This document shows positions 1 to 5,636 of a DNA stretch of 5,658 nucleotides, in pieces. The notes under the pieces were generated by a model, which saw only the letters and a list, made by a program, of their open reading frames with translations, ran no database searches and had not been told where the DNA came from. Source of the stretch: Clostridia bacterium (lineage in GTDB: Bacteria; Bacillota_A; Clostridia; Oscillospirales; CAG-272); contig JAFXHW010000071.1 in NCBI GenBank assembly GCA_017533545.1, positions 1-5,658 on the forward strand, in the 5' to 3' direction. Positions within the stretch are counted from its first letter, which is position 1; every line of letters starts with the position of its first letter. Position numbers and translations under genes: made by a program.

Positions 1-2610
1 AAGACCTATTCTCCCTCTGACTTTGAAGAGAGAATATATTCCAAATGGTGCGAGGACGGACACTTTACAGCTAAAGTAGACCGCTCCAAGCCACACTATT
101 CCATCGTTATCCCCCCGCCAAATATTACAGGCCAGCTTCACATGGGCCACGCCCTCGACAACACACTTCAGGATATTCTCATCCGATACAAGAGAATGCA
201 AGGCATCCCTACTCTTTGGGTACCCGGTACAGATCATGCGTCTATTGCTACAGAAGCCAAGATAGTCGAAGCAATGAGAAAAGAAGGCATAACCAAGGAA
301 GATATCGGTCGTGACGGATTCCTTGAAAGAGCCTGGGACTGGAACAGTAAATATGGCGGAAGAATCGTTGAGCAGCTTAAAAAGCTCGGTTCCTCCTGCG
401 ACTGGACTCGTGAGCGCTTCACCATGGACGAGATGCTCTCAAAGGCTGTCCGCAAGACCTTCGTTTCCCTTTACAACAAGGGACTCATCTACCGCGGACT
501 TCGTATAATCAACTGGTGTACCAGCTGTAATACCGCCATCTCCGACGCCGAGATCGAGTTCAAGGAGCTCGAGGGCGCGCTCTGGCACATCAGATATCAG
601 GTAAAGGACAGCGACGAGTACGTTATCGTTGCAACCACCCGTCCCGAGACAATGCTCGGCGATACCGGTGTTGCCGTAAACCCCAACGACGAGCGATATG
701 CCCATCTCGTCGGCAAGACACTCATTCTTCCTCTCGTCGGACGCGAGATACCGATCTTTGCCGATGAATACGTCGAAATGGATTTCGGTACCGGTGCCGT
801 TAAGGTCACTCCCGGCCACGACCCGAACGACTTCGAAATGGGTCAGAGAAACGGCCTTGAGACTATCAATATCTTGAATCCCGACGGAACTATCAACGAA
901 AACGGCGGCTCCTTTGCCGGTCTTGACCGTACAGTTGCCCGCAAGGCTGTTGTCGATGCCTTAAAAGAGCAGGGATATCTCGTAAAGATCGAAAAATACA
1001 GCCACAACGTAGGACATTGCTACCGCTGCTCGAGCGTTCTCGAGCCCGTTGCATTCAAGCCCCAGTGGTTCGTTAAGATGAAGCCCCTGGCCGAGCCTGC
1101 TATCAAGGTTGTAAAGGACGGCGAGGTAAGATATATTCCCGAGAGATTCTCGAAAAACTATCTCAACTGGATGGAAAACATCCACGACTGGTGTATTTCC
1201 CGTCAGCTCTGGTGGGGTCACAGAATCCCTGCATTCTATTGCGCGGACTGCGGCGAGATGGTAGTATCGGAAGAGGACGTACATGTTTGTCCCAAGTGCG
1301 GTTCGAAGAATATGAGTCAGGACGAAGACGTTCTTGATACCTGGTTCTCGTCTGCTCTCTGGCCTTTCTCTACTCTCGGCTGGCCCGAAAAGACAGAGGA
1401 TCTTAAATACTTCTATCCCACAAACGTTCTCGTAACCGCATACGACATCATCACCTTCTGGGTATCGAAGATGATTTTCATGGGAATAGAAAACATGGAA
1501 CAAATTCCGTTCCCTGACGTCTTTATACATGGACTTGTTCGTGACGCGCAGGGACGCAAGATGTCCAAATCGCTCGGAAACGGCATCGACCCGCTCGAAA
1601 TTATCGACAAATACGGTGCCGACGCTCTCCGCTTTGCTCTTGCAACCGGCAACTCGCCCGGAAACGATATGCGCTTCTCCGATGAAAAGATCGAAAGCGC
1701 GCGTAACTTCAACAACAAGATCTGGAATGCCGCAAGATTCGTTTTGATGAATCTTGACATCGACGAGATAGCTCTTCCCGATACCGCTCTTCTCACCGTT
1801 GAGGATCGTTGGATCCTTTCCCGCTACAATAAGCTCGTCGGCGAGGTAAGCGACAATCTCGAAAAATATGAGCTCGGCGTTGCTCTTTCCAAACTCTATG
1901 ACTTCTTCTGGGATGTATTCTGCGATTGGTACATCGAGCTTTCAAAGTATCGCCTCTCCAACGGTGACAAGAACGCGCAGAACGTCATTGCATACGTTCT
2001 TACCAACTCGCTTCGATTGCTCCATCCCTTTGTTCCCTTCATCACCGAGGAGATCTGGCAGTCGCTGCCCCGTCAGGCAGACGAAGGCGAATCGCTCATG
2101 GTATGCGCTTGGCCCAAGGTAAAAGCAGAGCTCAATTTCCCCGAGGACGAAGCCAAGATGAACAGCATCATCGAGGTTATCCGTGCGATCAGAAACCGCC
2201 GTACCGAGATGAATGTTCCTCCGTCCAGAAAGGCAAAGCTTTATTTCGTTACCGAACGCCGCGATATTTTCACCGAAGATCTCGCACCTCATTTCTCCCG
2301 CCTTGCATCGGCATCCGAGCTTGAATTCGTAAGCGAATATACCGATGAAAACGCTGTTTCCATCGTTACCGATACCGCAAGAGTATACATTCCTCTTTCC
2401 GAGATCGTCGATATGGAAAAGGAAAAGGCGAGAATGGAAAAGGAAAGACAGAACACCATCGGTGAGATCGACCGCCTCGAAAAGAAGCTGTCCAACGAGG
2501 GCTTTATTGCAAAGGCTCCCACCGCAGTTATCGAGGGCGAAAAGGCAAAACTTCAGAAATACCGTGACACACTCAGCGCAATAGAATCGGCCATAGCAAA
2601 ATTGCAGTAA
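1..2610 (+). CDS. valS: Valyl-tRNA synthetase (5' end cut by window)
   Basis: This cytoplasmic class Ia enzyme charges tRNA-Val with valine using ATP and hydrolyses mischarged Thr-tRNA-Val. The frame is open from base 1 and reads 869 residues to TAA. The first residues ([16 protein letters not shown]) match the family N-terminus, so only a few codons are missing. The ATG at 142 is the Met inside the HIGH motif, not a start. Numbered from the first codon: HMGH 47-50 after PPPNITG; Cys pairs 173/176 and 340/343, probably one zinc site; editing (CP1) domain with TTRPET 212-217 and HDPND 273-277; second Cys4 knuckle at 414/417/430/433; [10 protein letters not shown] near 445; KMSKS 520-524; helical anticodon-binding domain from about 590; and a Lys/Glu-rich C-terminal coiled coil from about 805, typical of bacterial ValRS. 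All catalytic signatures are intact. folC, a frequent downstream neighbour in Bacillota, is not here. Any upstream T-box leader lies outside the window. Confidence 0.98.
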   Translation, partial: KTYSPSDFEERIYSKWCEDGHFTAKVDRSKPHYSIVIPPPNITGQLHMGHALDNTLQDILIRYKRMQGIPTLWVPGTDHASIATEAKIVEAMRKEGITKEDIGRDGFLERAWDWNSKYGGRIVEQLKKLGSSCDWTRERFTMDEMLSKAVRKTFVSLYNKGLIYRGLRIINWCTSCNTAISDAEIEFKELEGALWHIRYQVKDSDEYVIVATTRPETMLGDTGVAVNPNDERYAHLVGKTLILPLVGREIPIFADEYVEMDFGTGAVKVTPGHDPNDFEMGQRNGLETINILNPDGTINENGGSFAGLDRTVARKAVVDALKEQGYLVKIEKYSHNVGHCYRCSSVLEPVAFKPQWFVKMKPLAEPAIKVVKDGEVRYIPERFSKNYLNWMENIHDWCISRQLWWGHRIPAFYCADCGEMVVSEEDVHVCPKCGSKNMSQDEDVLDTWFSSALWPFSTLGWPEKTEDLKYFYPTNVLVTAYDIITFWVSKMIFMGIENMEQIPFPDVFIHGLVRDAQGRKMSKSLGNGIDPLEIIDKYGADALRFALATGNSPGNDMRFSDEKIESARNFNNKIWNAARFVLMNLDIDEIALPDTALLTVEDRWILSRYNKLVGEVSDNLEKYELGVALSKLYDFFWDVFCDWYIELSKYRLSNGDKNAQNVIAYVLTNSLRLLHPFVPFITEEIWQSLPRQADEGESLMVCAWPKVKAELNFPEDEAKMNSIIEVIRAIRNRRTEMNVPPSRKAKLYFVTERRDIFTEDLAPHFSRLASASELEFVSEYTDENAVSIVTDTARVYIPLSEIVDMEKEKARMEKERQNTIGEIDRLEKKLSNEGFIAKAPTAVIEGEKAKLQKYRDTLSAIESAIAKLQ

Positions 2611-2651
2611 CAACAAGCCGTAAAAGTGTGACGCGGCCTTTCACAAAATGT

Positions 2652-2679
2652 TTGAACTTTAATATGAGAACCATATAAA
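2652..2679 (+). promoter_or_regulatory. Putative sigma-A promoter for the DUF4349 gene
   Basis: TTGAAC (2652-2657), a 16-base spacer and TATAAA (2674-2679) lie 33 bases before the start codon of the lipoprotein gene. The match is four of six and five of six to the consensus boxes. The valS-lipoprotein gap has only weak inverted repeats (TGTGA 2627-2631 with TCACA 2641-2645) and no T-run, so read-through from valS is also possible. Confidence 0.5.
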
Positions 2680-2694
2680 GATAAAACAAACCCG

Positions 2695-2702
2695 AAAGGA
2701 GA
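2695..2702 (+). promoter_or_regulatory. Ribosome binding site of the DUF4349 gene
   Basis: AAAGGAGA ends 10 bases before the ATG at 2713. It is a strong anti-Shine-Dalgarno match and fixes the start just ahead of the signal peptide. Confidence 0.8.
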
Positions 2703-2712
2703 TTTTCAAAAA

Positions 2713-3735
2713 ATGAAAAAACGCATCACACTTTTACTCGCAACTCTTTTGGTTCTTACCTCTTTTGTCTCGTGTGCGTCGAAGAACGCCTCAAGGGATG
2801 AGGCATTTTACGACGTGACCGAATCGGTCATTGCAGGCAACGGCAGCTACGCCGCCGATATGGATTTCGGCTATAGCGCCAATGATGACTATGCGCCCGA
2901 GATCGAGATGGAAAAGGGCGAAATGGTCGACAGCGGTGCAGCTCTTACCGACAATCGCAAGATCGTGCGCGAAATGTCGCTCCGCCTTGAGACCAAGACC
3001 TTCGATGCCGCGATTGAAAAGATTCAATCAAGCGTCAAAGAGGCAGGCGGATATATCGAAAGCTCGTACGTTTCGGGCTCGTCGATGAACAATACAGGCT
3101 CGCCGAGAAATGCCTCCTTCGTTCTCCGTGTACCCGCATCGGCGCTCGACGTCTATGTCGAGGGTTTGGGCAATATGTTCAATATCCTTTCGAAAAACGA
3201 AAACGCGAAGGATATCACCGATACCTATTTTGATACCGCATCCCGCTTAAAATCGCTTCAGACTCAGGAAGAACGATTGCTTTCCATGCTCGAGGGCGCA
3301 AACGAGCTCGAATATATGCTTCGTATCGAAGAAACTCTGGCAAACGTCAGATATCAGATCGAGACCGTATATTCCGCATTGCAGAGATACGACAGCATGG
3401 TTTCGATGTCAACTTTGACTATCGATCTTCGCGAGGTTGTGGAGTATAAGGTCAATTCGGCGCTTCCCAAGACCTTTGGCGAAAGAGTATCGATCGCATT
3501 TGAAGAATCGTGGGATGATTTTGCCGATAACTGCCGTGATTTCGCAGTTGAGTTCGTATATGCTGTCCCCACTCTGATCGTATTGGTAGTCATCTTCGGC
3601 GCGATCGGCTGGATAATCGGTGCGAGCGTCAAGAGAAGCCGCAAAAAGAAGGCGGCACAGTACAGATACGTGCCTGTCGCACCGGAAGAACCTGCCGCAC
3701 CTGCAGATCCTGCCAAAAATCATACAGAGCAGTGA
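2713..3735 (+). CDS. DUF4349 domain membrane lipoprotein
   Basis: This is a 340-residue envelope protein of unknown function. Residues 1-20 form a signal peptide (MKKR, then a Leu-rich core) ending in a lipobox-like FVS before Cys21, so export and lipidation are likely, although Phe at -3 is atypical. An acidic linker (about 25-80) follows. The DUF4349 region starts at about 82 (RKIVREMSLRLETK) and includes the AGGYIESS segment (111-118) and FVLRVPASALD (136-146). A long helical, probably coiled-coil stretch (about 172-228, with SRLKSLQTQEERLL) comes before a beta strand MSTLTIDL. A transmembrane helix at about 282-304 is followed by basic RSRKKK and a Pro/Ala-rich tail (319-334) that should be cytoplasmic. 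The protein would therefore be anchored at both ends, with the domain outside the membrane; this arrangement is usual for the family. It has its own likely promoter and a terminator just downstream, so it is probably monocistronic. Domain recognition is from motif memory, not a search. Confidence 0.88.
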   Translation: MKKRITLLLATLLVLTSFVSCASKNASRDEAFYDVTESVIAGNGSYAADMDFGYSANDDYAPEIEMEKGEMVDSGAALTDNRKIVREMSLRLETKTFDAAIEKIQSSVKEAGGYIESSYVSGSSMNNTGSPRNASFVLRVPASALDVYVEGLGNMFNILSKNENAKDITDTYFDTASRLKSLQTQEERLLSMLEGANELEYMLRIEETLANVRYQIETVYSALQRYDSMVSMSTLTIDLREVVEYKVNSALPKTFGERVSIAFEESWDDFADNCRDFAVEFVYAVPTLIVLVVIFGAIGWIIGASVKRSRKKKAAQYRYVPVAPEEPAAPADPAKNHTEQ

Positions 3736-3746
3736 TATAAAAACGT

Positions 3747-3781
3747 AAAAAAGCAGAGAACCGAGCGTTCTCTGCTTTTTT
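3747..3781. terminator. Bidirectional intrinsic terminator between the DUF4349 gene and pyk
   Basis: GCAGAGAAC (3753-3761), loop CGAGC (3762-3766) and GTTCTCTGC (3767-3775) form a perfect 9-bp stem. It is flanked by six A on the left (3747-3752) and six T on the right (3776-3781). Read on either strand it is a GC stem followed by a U-run. It lies 11 bases after the DUF4349 stop and 14 bases beyond the pyk stop, so one hairpin should end both convergent transcripts. Confidence 0.95.
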
Positions 3782-3795
3782 GTTGTTAAGAGTTG

Positions 3796-5208
3796 TTATA
3801 CCGTTTCTACTTTTATTACGTTGGTGTTGCCGGTGTGGCCGTTTGTCATGCCGCCGGTGATGACGATGTGGTCACCCGTCTCAAGAGAACAGTGCTTTTT
3901 GGCAAGCTTCTTTGCGGCGTAAAATACGACGTCGAGCGAATTGACGAGCTCGCTCATAACGGGAGTAACGCCCCAGGAAAGAGCCAGTTTGCGCCATGTC
4001 TTTTGCTCGGTGGTAACGCCGAGAATATCTATCGGGCACCTGAAGCGGGATACCATACGGGCTGTCATGCCCGAAATGGTGCATACTGCAATCGCCTTTG
4101 CATTGATGTCGATAGCCATGCCGCAGGTGGCGTGGGAGATTGCATCTACTGTGTTTCTTATAATGAAATCGGAATCGCGGAACATTTTTCTGTAATCTAT
4201 GCTGCGCTCGGTCTGAAGGGCGATCCTTGCCATAGTGGCAACCGTTTCGACAGGGTATTTTCCCGCCGCAGTCTCGCCGGAGAGCATTATGGCGCTCGTT
4301 CCGTCGTATACTGCGTTGGCGACGTCGGAGATCTCGGCACGGGTGGGACGGGGATTGTATATCATCGATTCGAGCATTTCGGTGGCGGTGATAACGCGCT
4401 TGCCCAGCAGACGGCAGGTGGTGATAAGATGCTTTTGAATGCCGGGAAGCTCTTCGAAGGGAACTTCAACGCCCATGTCGCCGCGTGCGACCATTATTCC
4501 GTCGCATTCTTCGCATATCTCGCGGATGTTGTCAACTCCCGAGCGGTTTTCTATTTTTGCGATAATATCGATTCCTTTGCCGCCGTTTTCGTTAAGGAAG
4601 GATTTGACGTCCAAAAGATCCTGCTTTTTTGAAACGAAGGAACAGGCGATAAAATCGACCTCTTCTTTGATGCCGAAAAGCAGATCGCGCTTATCGTCAT
4701 CGCTGAGATAAGGCTGGGAGAGCACTTTTCCGGGGAAGCTCATGCTCTTGCGGTTTGAAAGCTCGCCGCCCGCAATAACGCGGCAGACGATCTCACGTCC
4801 GCAGATTTTTTCAACCTCGAATATCAAAAGGCCGTTGTTGAGTAAGATTTGATCTCCCGGTGTCATTTCGTCGGGAAGAGCTTCGTAGTTTACCGAAACG
4901 CGGTTCTGATCTCCGATAACGTCTTCAGACGTGAAAATAAAGCTGTCTCCCGCTTTAAGCTCGATCTTGCCGTCGGCAAAGGTCTTTATGCGGTATTCGG
5001 GACCCTTGGTATCGAGAAGAATGGCTATCGGAAGCCCGAGCTTTTCGCGGACTTTTTTAATGCGGTCGATATTGATCTTGTGATCCTCGTGTGTGCCGTG
5101 CGAGAAATTAAGTCTCGCCACGTTCATGCCCGCAAGACACATTTCGCTTAAAATCTCCTCGGTGTTGCATGCGGGACCGATGGTGCAAACTATTTTGGTT
5201 TTGCGCAT
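3796..5208 (-). CDS. pyk: Pyruvate kinase
   Basis: This enzyme catalyses the last step of glycolysis: phosphoenolpyruvate + ADP to pyruvate + ATP, in the cytoplasm, normally as a homotetramer. At 470 residues it is the usual length without the extra C-terminal PEP-utiliser domain of Bacillus enzymes. It opens with MRKTKIVCTIGPA. Active-site residues are present: Arg32, Asn34 and Ser36 (RLNFSH), Asp66-Thr67-Lys68 and Glu71 (DTKGPE), Lys218 and Glu220 (KIEN), Arg242 and Asp244 (ARGD), and Thr276 (TATEML), then PRPTRAE and MLSGETAAGKYP (308-319). The B domain is at about 70-168 and the effector/C domain at about 355-470. Glu71 (rabbit Glu117) marks the K+-dependent group. Oddities: the usual DDGL of the B domain reads NNGL (124-127), Tyr72 and Ile74 replace the usual Ile and Thr of PEIRT, and the terminal SGTTN loop reads TGNTN. 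The start is supported by AGGAGA six bases upstream and by homology at the N-terminus. It is convergent with the DUF4349 gene. Confidence 0.97.
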   Translation of the reverse strand: MRKTKIVCTIGPACNTEEILSEMCLAGMNVARLNFSHGTHEDHKINIDRIKKVREKLGLPIAILLDTKGPEYRIKTFADGKIELKAGDSFIFTSEDVIGDQNRVSVNYEALPDEMTPGDQILLNNGLLIFEVEKICGREIVCRVIAGGELSNRKSMSFPGKVLSQPYLSDDDKRDLLFGIKEEVDFIACSFVSKKQDLLDVKSFLNENGGKGIDIIAKIENRSGVDNIREICEECDGIMVARGDMGVEVPFEELPGIQKHLITTCRLLGKRVITATEMLESMIYNPRPTRAEISDVANAVYDGTSAIMLSGETAAGKYPVETVATMARIALQTERSIDYRKMFRDSDFIIRNTVDAISHATCGMAIDINAKAIAVCTISGMTARMVSRFRCPIDILGVTTEQKTWRKLALSWGVTPVMSELVNSLDVVFYAAKKLAKKHCSLETGDHIVITGGMTNGHTGNTNVIKVETV

Positions 5209-5214
5209 ATTTGA

Positions 5215-5220
5215 TCTCCT
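5215..5220 (-). promoter_or_regulatory. Ribosome binding site of pyk
   Basis: On the minus strand AGGAGA is followed by six bases (TCAAAT) and then the pyk ATG. This is near-ideal sequence and spacing and supports high expression. Confidence 0.88.
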
Positions 5221-5250
5221 GACTGGATAATTACGTACTTGCTTTACTTA

Positions 5251-5279
5251 ACTATATCACAAAGTTGTATACAAGTCAA
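5251..5279 (-). promoter_or_regulatory. pyk promoter, near-consensus with extended -10
   Basis: On the minus strand, TTGACT (5274-5279), exactly 17 bases, then TATAGT (5251-5256). The -10 box is directly preceded by TGA (5257-5259), a TGn extended -10 element. Transcription would begin near 5244, giving a 5' leader of about 35 bases. A strong constitutive promoter suits a glycolytic gene. Confidence 0.85.
5265..5274. promoter_or_regulatory. Candidate operator palindrome inside the pyk promoter
   Basis: TTGTATACAA is a perfect 10-base palindrome. It overlaps the inner base of the -35 box and fills the start of the spacer, a position where a bound protein would block RNA polymerase. Its TNGT-N-ACNA layout is like sites bound by GntR-type regulators in general; the actual regulator, if any, is unknown. 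Confidence 0.3.
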
Positions 5280-5283
5280 TAAA

Positions 5284-5322
5284 GGGGACAGGAAAATGAG
5301 ACGTACTTTTAAGGACAGTTTT
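5284..5322. repeat. Segment with GGACAG direct repeats, possible remnant of a dispersed repeat
   Basis: GGACAG occurs at 5286-5291 and again at 5313-5318, within a GGGGACAGG ... ACGTACTTTT ... GGACAGTTTTT segment just upstream of the pyk -35 box. The phrase resembles, from memory only, short dispersed repeats seen near Y1-type (REP-associated) transposases in many bacteria. No transposase is present. It could equally be ordinary upstream DNA. Confidence 0.25.
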
Positions 5323-5356
5323 TGAATTTCAATAGAATACAATGCTTGCCGACAGC

Positions 5357-5390
5357 TAAAAGGACGAAGAGTGTTAAAAACTCCTCGCCC
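5357..5390 (-). terminator. Leftward intrinsic terminator upstream of pyk
   Basis: On the minus strand GGGCGAGGAGT and ACTCTTCGTCC form an 11-bp stem with two G-U wobbles around a TTTTAAC loop, followed directly by TTTT (5358-5361). On the plus strand the wobbles become A/C mismatches, so the leftward RNA is favoured. It would stop transcripts arriving from the hairpin array or from a gene to the right before they reach the pyk promoter. The short U-run lowers certainty. Confidence 0.6.
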
Positions 5391-5409
5391 TTCTTTCTTG
5401 ACAAGCACT

Positions 5410-5439
5410 GCTTCTGTGGACTCAGAAGCTATTTTTTTT
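5410..5439 (+). terminator. Rightward intrinsic terminator before the hairpin array
   Basis: GCTTCTG (5410-5416), loop TGGACT and CAGAAGC (5423-5429) give a perfect 7-bp stem. After TA comes a run of eight T (5432-5439). The T-run makes it a plus-strand terminator, although no plus-strand gene precedes it. It may protect the array from rightward transcription or belong to the array as its edge. Confidence 0.65.
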
Positions 5440-5447
5440 GACGATAT

Positions 5448-5463
5448 ATTTGCTTTCGCAAAT
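5448..5463 (-). repeat. Array hairpin 1, GAAA loop
   Basis: On the minus strand: ATTTGC-GAAA-GCAAAT, a perfect 6-bp stem closed by a GNRA tetraloop. On the plus strand the loop is TTTC. Confidence 0.75.
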
Positions 5464-5470
5464 GCGATAT

Positions 5471-5490
5471 ATTTTCGCTAACGCTCAAAT
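5471..5490 (-). repeat. Array hairpin 2, tandem G-A motif and GUUA loop
   Basis: On the minus strand: ATTT-GA-GC-GTTA-GC-GA-AAAT. Four pairs, then opposed GA/GA (able to form tandem sheared G-A pairs in RNA), two G-C pairs and a GNNA tetraloop. On the plus strand the same positions are T/C mismatches, pointing to the minus strand as the structured one. Confidence 0.65.
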
Positions 5491-5497
5491 GCGATAT

Positions 5498-5517
5498 AAC
5501 CTCCCTTACGGTCGGTT
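5498..5517 (-). repeat. Array hairpin 3, tandem G-A motif and GUAA loop
   Basis: On the minus strand: AACC-GA-CC-GTAA-GG-GA-GGTT. It has the same 20-base architecture as hairpin 2 (4 bp, GA/GA, 2 bp, tetraloop) with a different stem sequence and a true GNRA loop (GUAA). Confidence 0.7.
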
Positions 5518-5537
5518 GCGATATGATATAAATCCCT

Positions 5538-5550
5538 CGCGCGAAGCGCG
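5538..5550 (+). repeat. Array hairpin 4, GC-only stem with GAA loop
   Basis: CGCGC-GAA-GCGCG, a 5-bp all-GC stem. The apex GC-GAA-GC is the very stable mini-hairpin known for single-stranded DNA. Confidence 0.75.
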
Positions 5551-5555
5551 TTCAC

Positions 5556-5566
5556 GCCCGAAGGGC
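5556..5566 (+). repeat. Array hairpin 5, GCCC stem with GAA loop
   Basis: GCCC-GAA-GGGC, a perfect 4-bp stem followed directly by ATATCGC. It uses the same GAA triloop as the preceding hairpin, only six bases away. Confidence 0.7.
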
Positions 5567-5573
5567 ATATCGC

Positions 5574-5582
5574 ATCGAAGAT
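5574..5582 (+). repeat. Array hairpin 6, short ATC stem with GAA loop
   Basis: ATC-GAA-GAT sits exactly between two ATATCGC linkers. Three pairs alone are weak; it is included because it fits the array pattern. An alternative is ATATC (5567-5571) with GATAT (5580-5584). Confidence 0.45.
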
Positions 5583-5589
5583 ATATCGC

Positions 5590-5601
5590 ACGCGTCAGCG
5601 T
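5590..5601 (+). repeat. Array hairpin 7, ACGC stem with GTCA loop
   Basis: ACGC-GTCA-GCGT, a perfect 4-bp stem with a GNNA tetraloop on the plus strand, between two linkers. Confidence 0.65.
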
Positions 5602-5608
5602 ATATCGC

Positions 5609-5626
5609 AAATCCCGCAAGGGATTT
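5609..5626 (+). repeat. Array hairpin 8, 7-bp stem with GCAA loop
   Basis: AAATCCC-GCAA-GGGATTT, a perfect 7-bp stem with a GNRA tetraloop on the plus strand, flanked on both sides by ATATCGC linkers. This is the clearest unit of the right arm. Confidence 0.8.
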
Positions 5627-5636
5627 ATATCGCGGC

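Larger units (their letters stand above)
5525..5631. repeat. 13-bp inverted repeat enclosing four hairpins
   Basis: GATATAAATCCCT (5525-5537) is exactly complementary to AGGGATTTATATC (5619-5631). Pairing the two would close a multibranch loop holding the hairpins at 5538-5550, 5556-5566, 5574-5582 and 5590-5601. It is mutually exclusive with the hairpin at 5609-5626, whose right arm it uses. Confidence 0.55.

Noticed and set aside
142..144. ATG as the start of valS
   Set aside because: It is the Met of the HMGH catalytic motif. The frame is open to base 1 and the residues before it match the ValRS N-terminus.
961..1530. 189-codon minus-strand open frame inside valS
   Set aside because: Antisense to well-conserved ValRS sequence, with no plausible ribosome binding site or protein motif.
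1942..2616. 224-codon minus-strand open frame over the 3' end of valS
   Set aside because: Cys- and Phe-rich translation typical of antisense shadow; valS is clearly coding on the plus strand here.
2617..2646. Intrinsic terminator after valS
   Set aside because: Only short, competing stems (GCCGT/GCGGC, TGTGA/TCACA) with no following T-run; too weak to call.
3793..4632. 279-codon plus-strand open frame
   Set aside because: It is an antisense shadow of pyk with no recognisable domain; the pyk motifs on the minus strand are unambiguous.
5209..5250. Riboswitch or T-box in the pyk leader
   Set aside because: The predicted leader is only about 35 bases, too short for a known riboswitch class, and no conserved core is visible.
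5371..5480. Possible small GTG-start gene on the plus strand after AAAGGACGAAGA
   Set aside because: It would run through both terminator hairpins and into the hairpin array; the peptide is low-complexity and the purine stretch is explained by the terminator stem.
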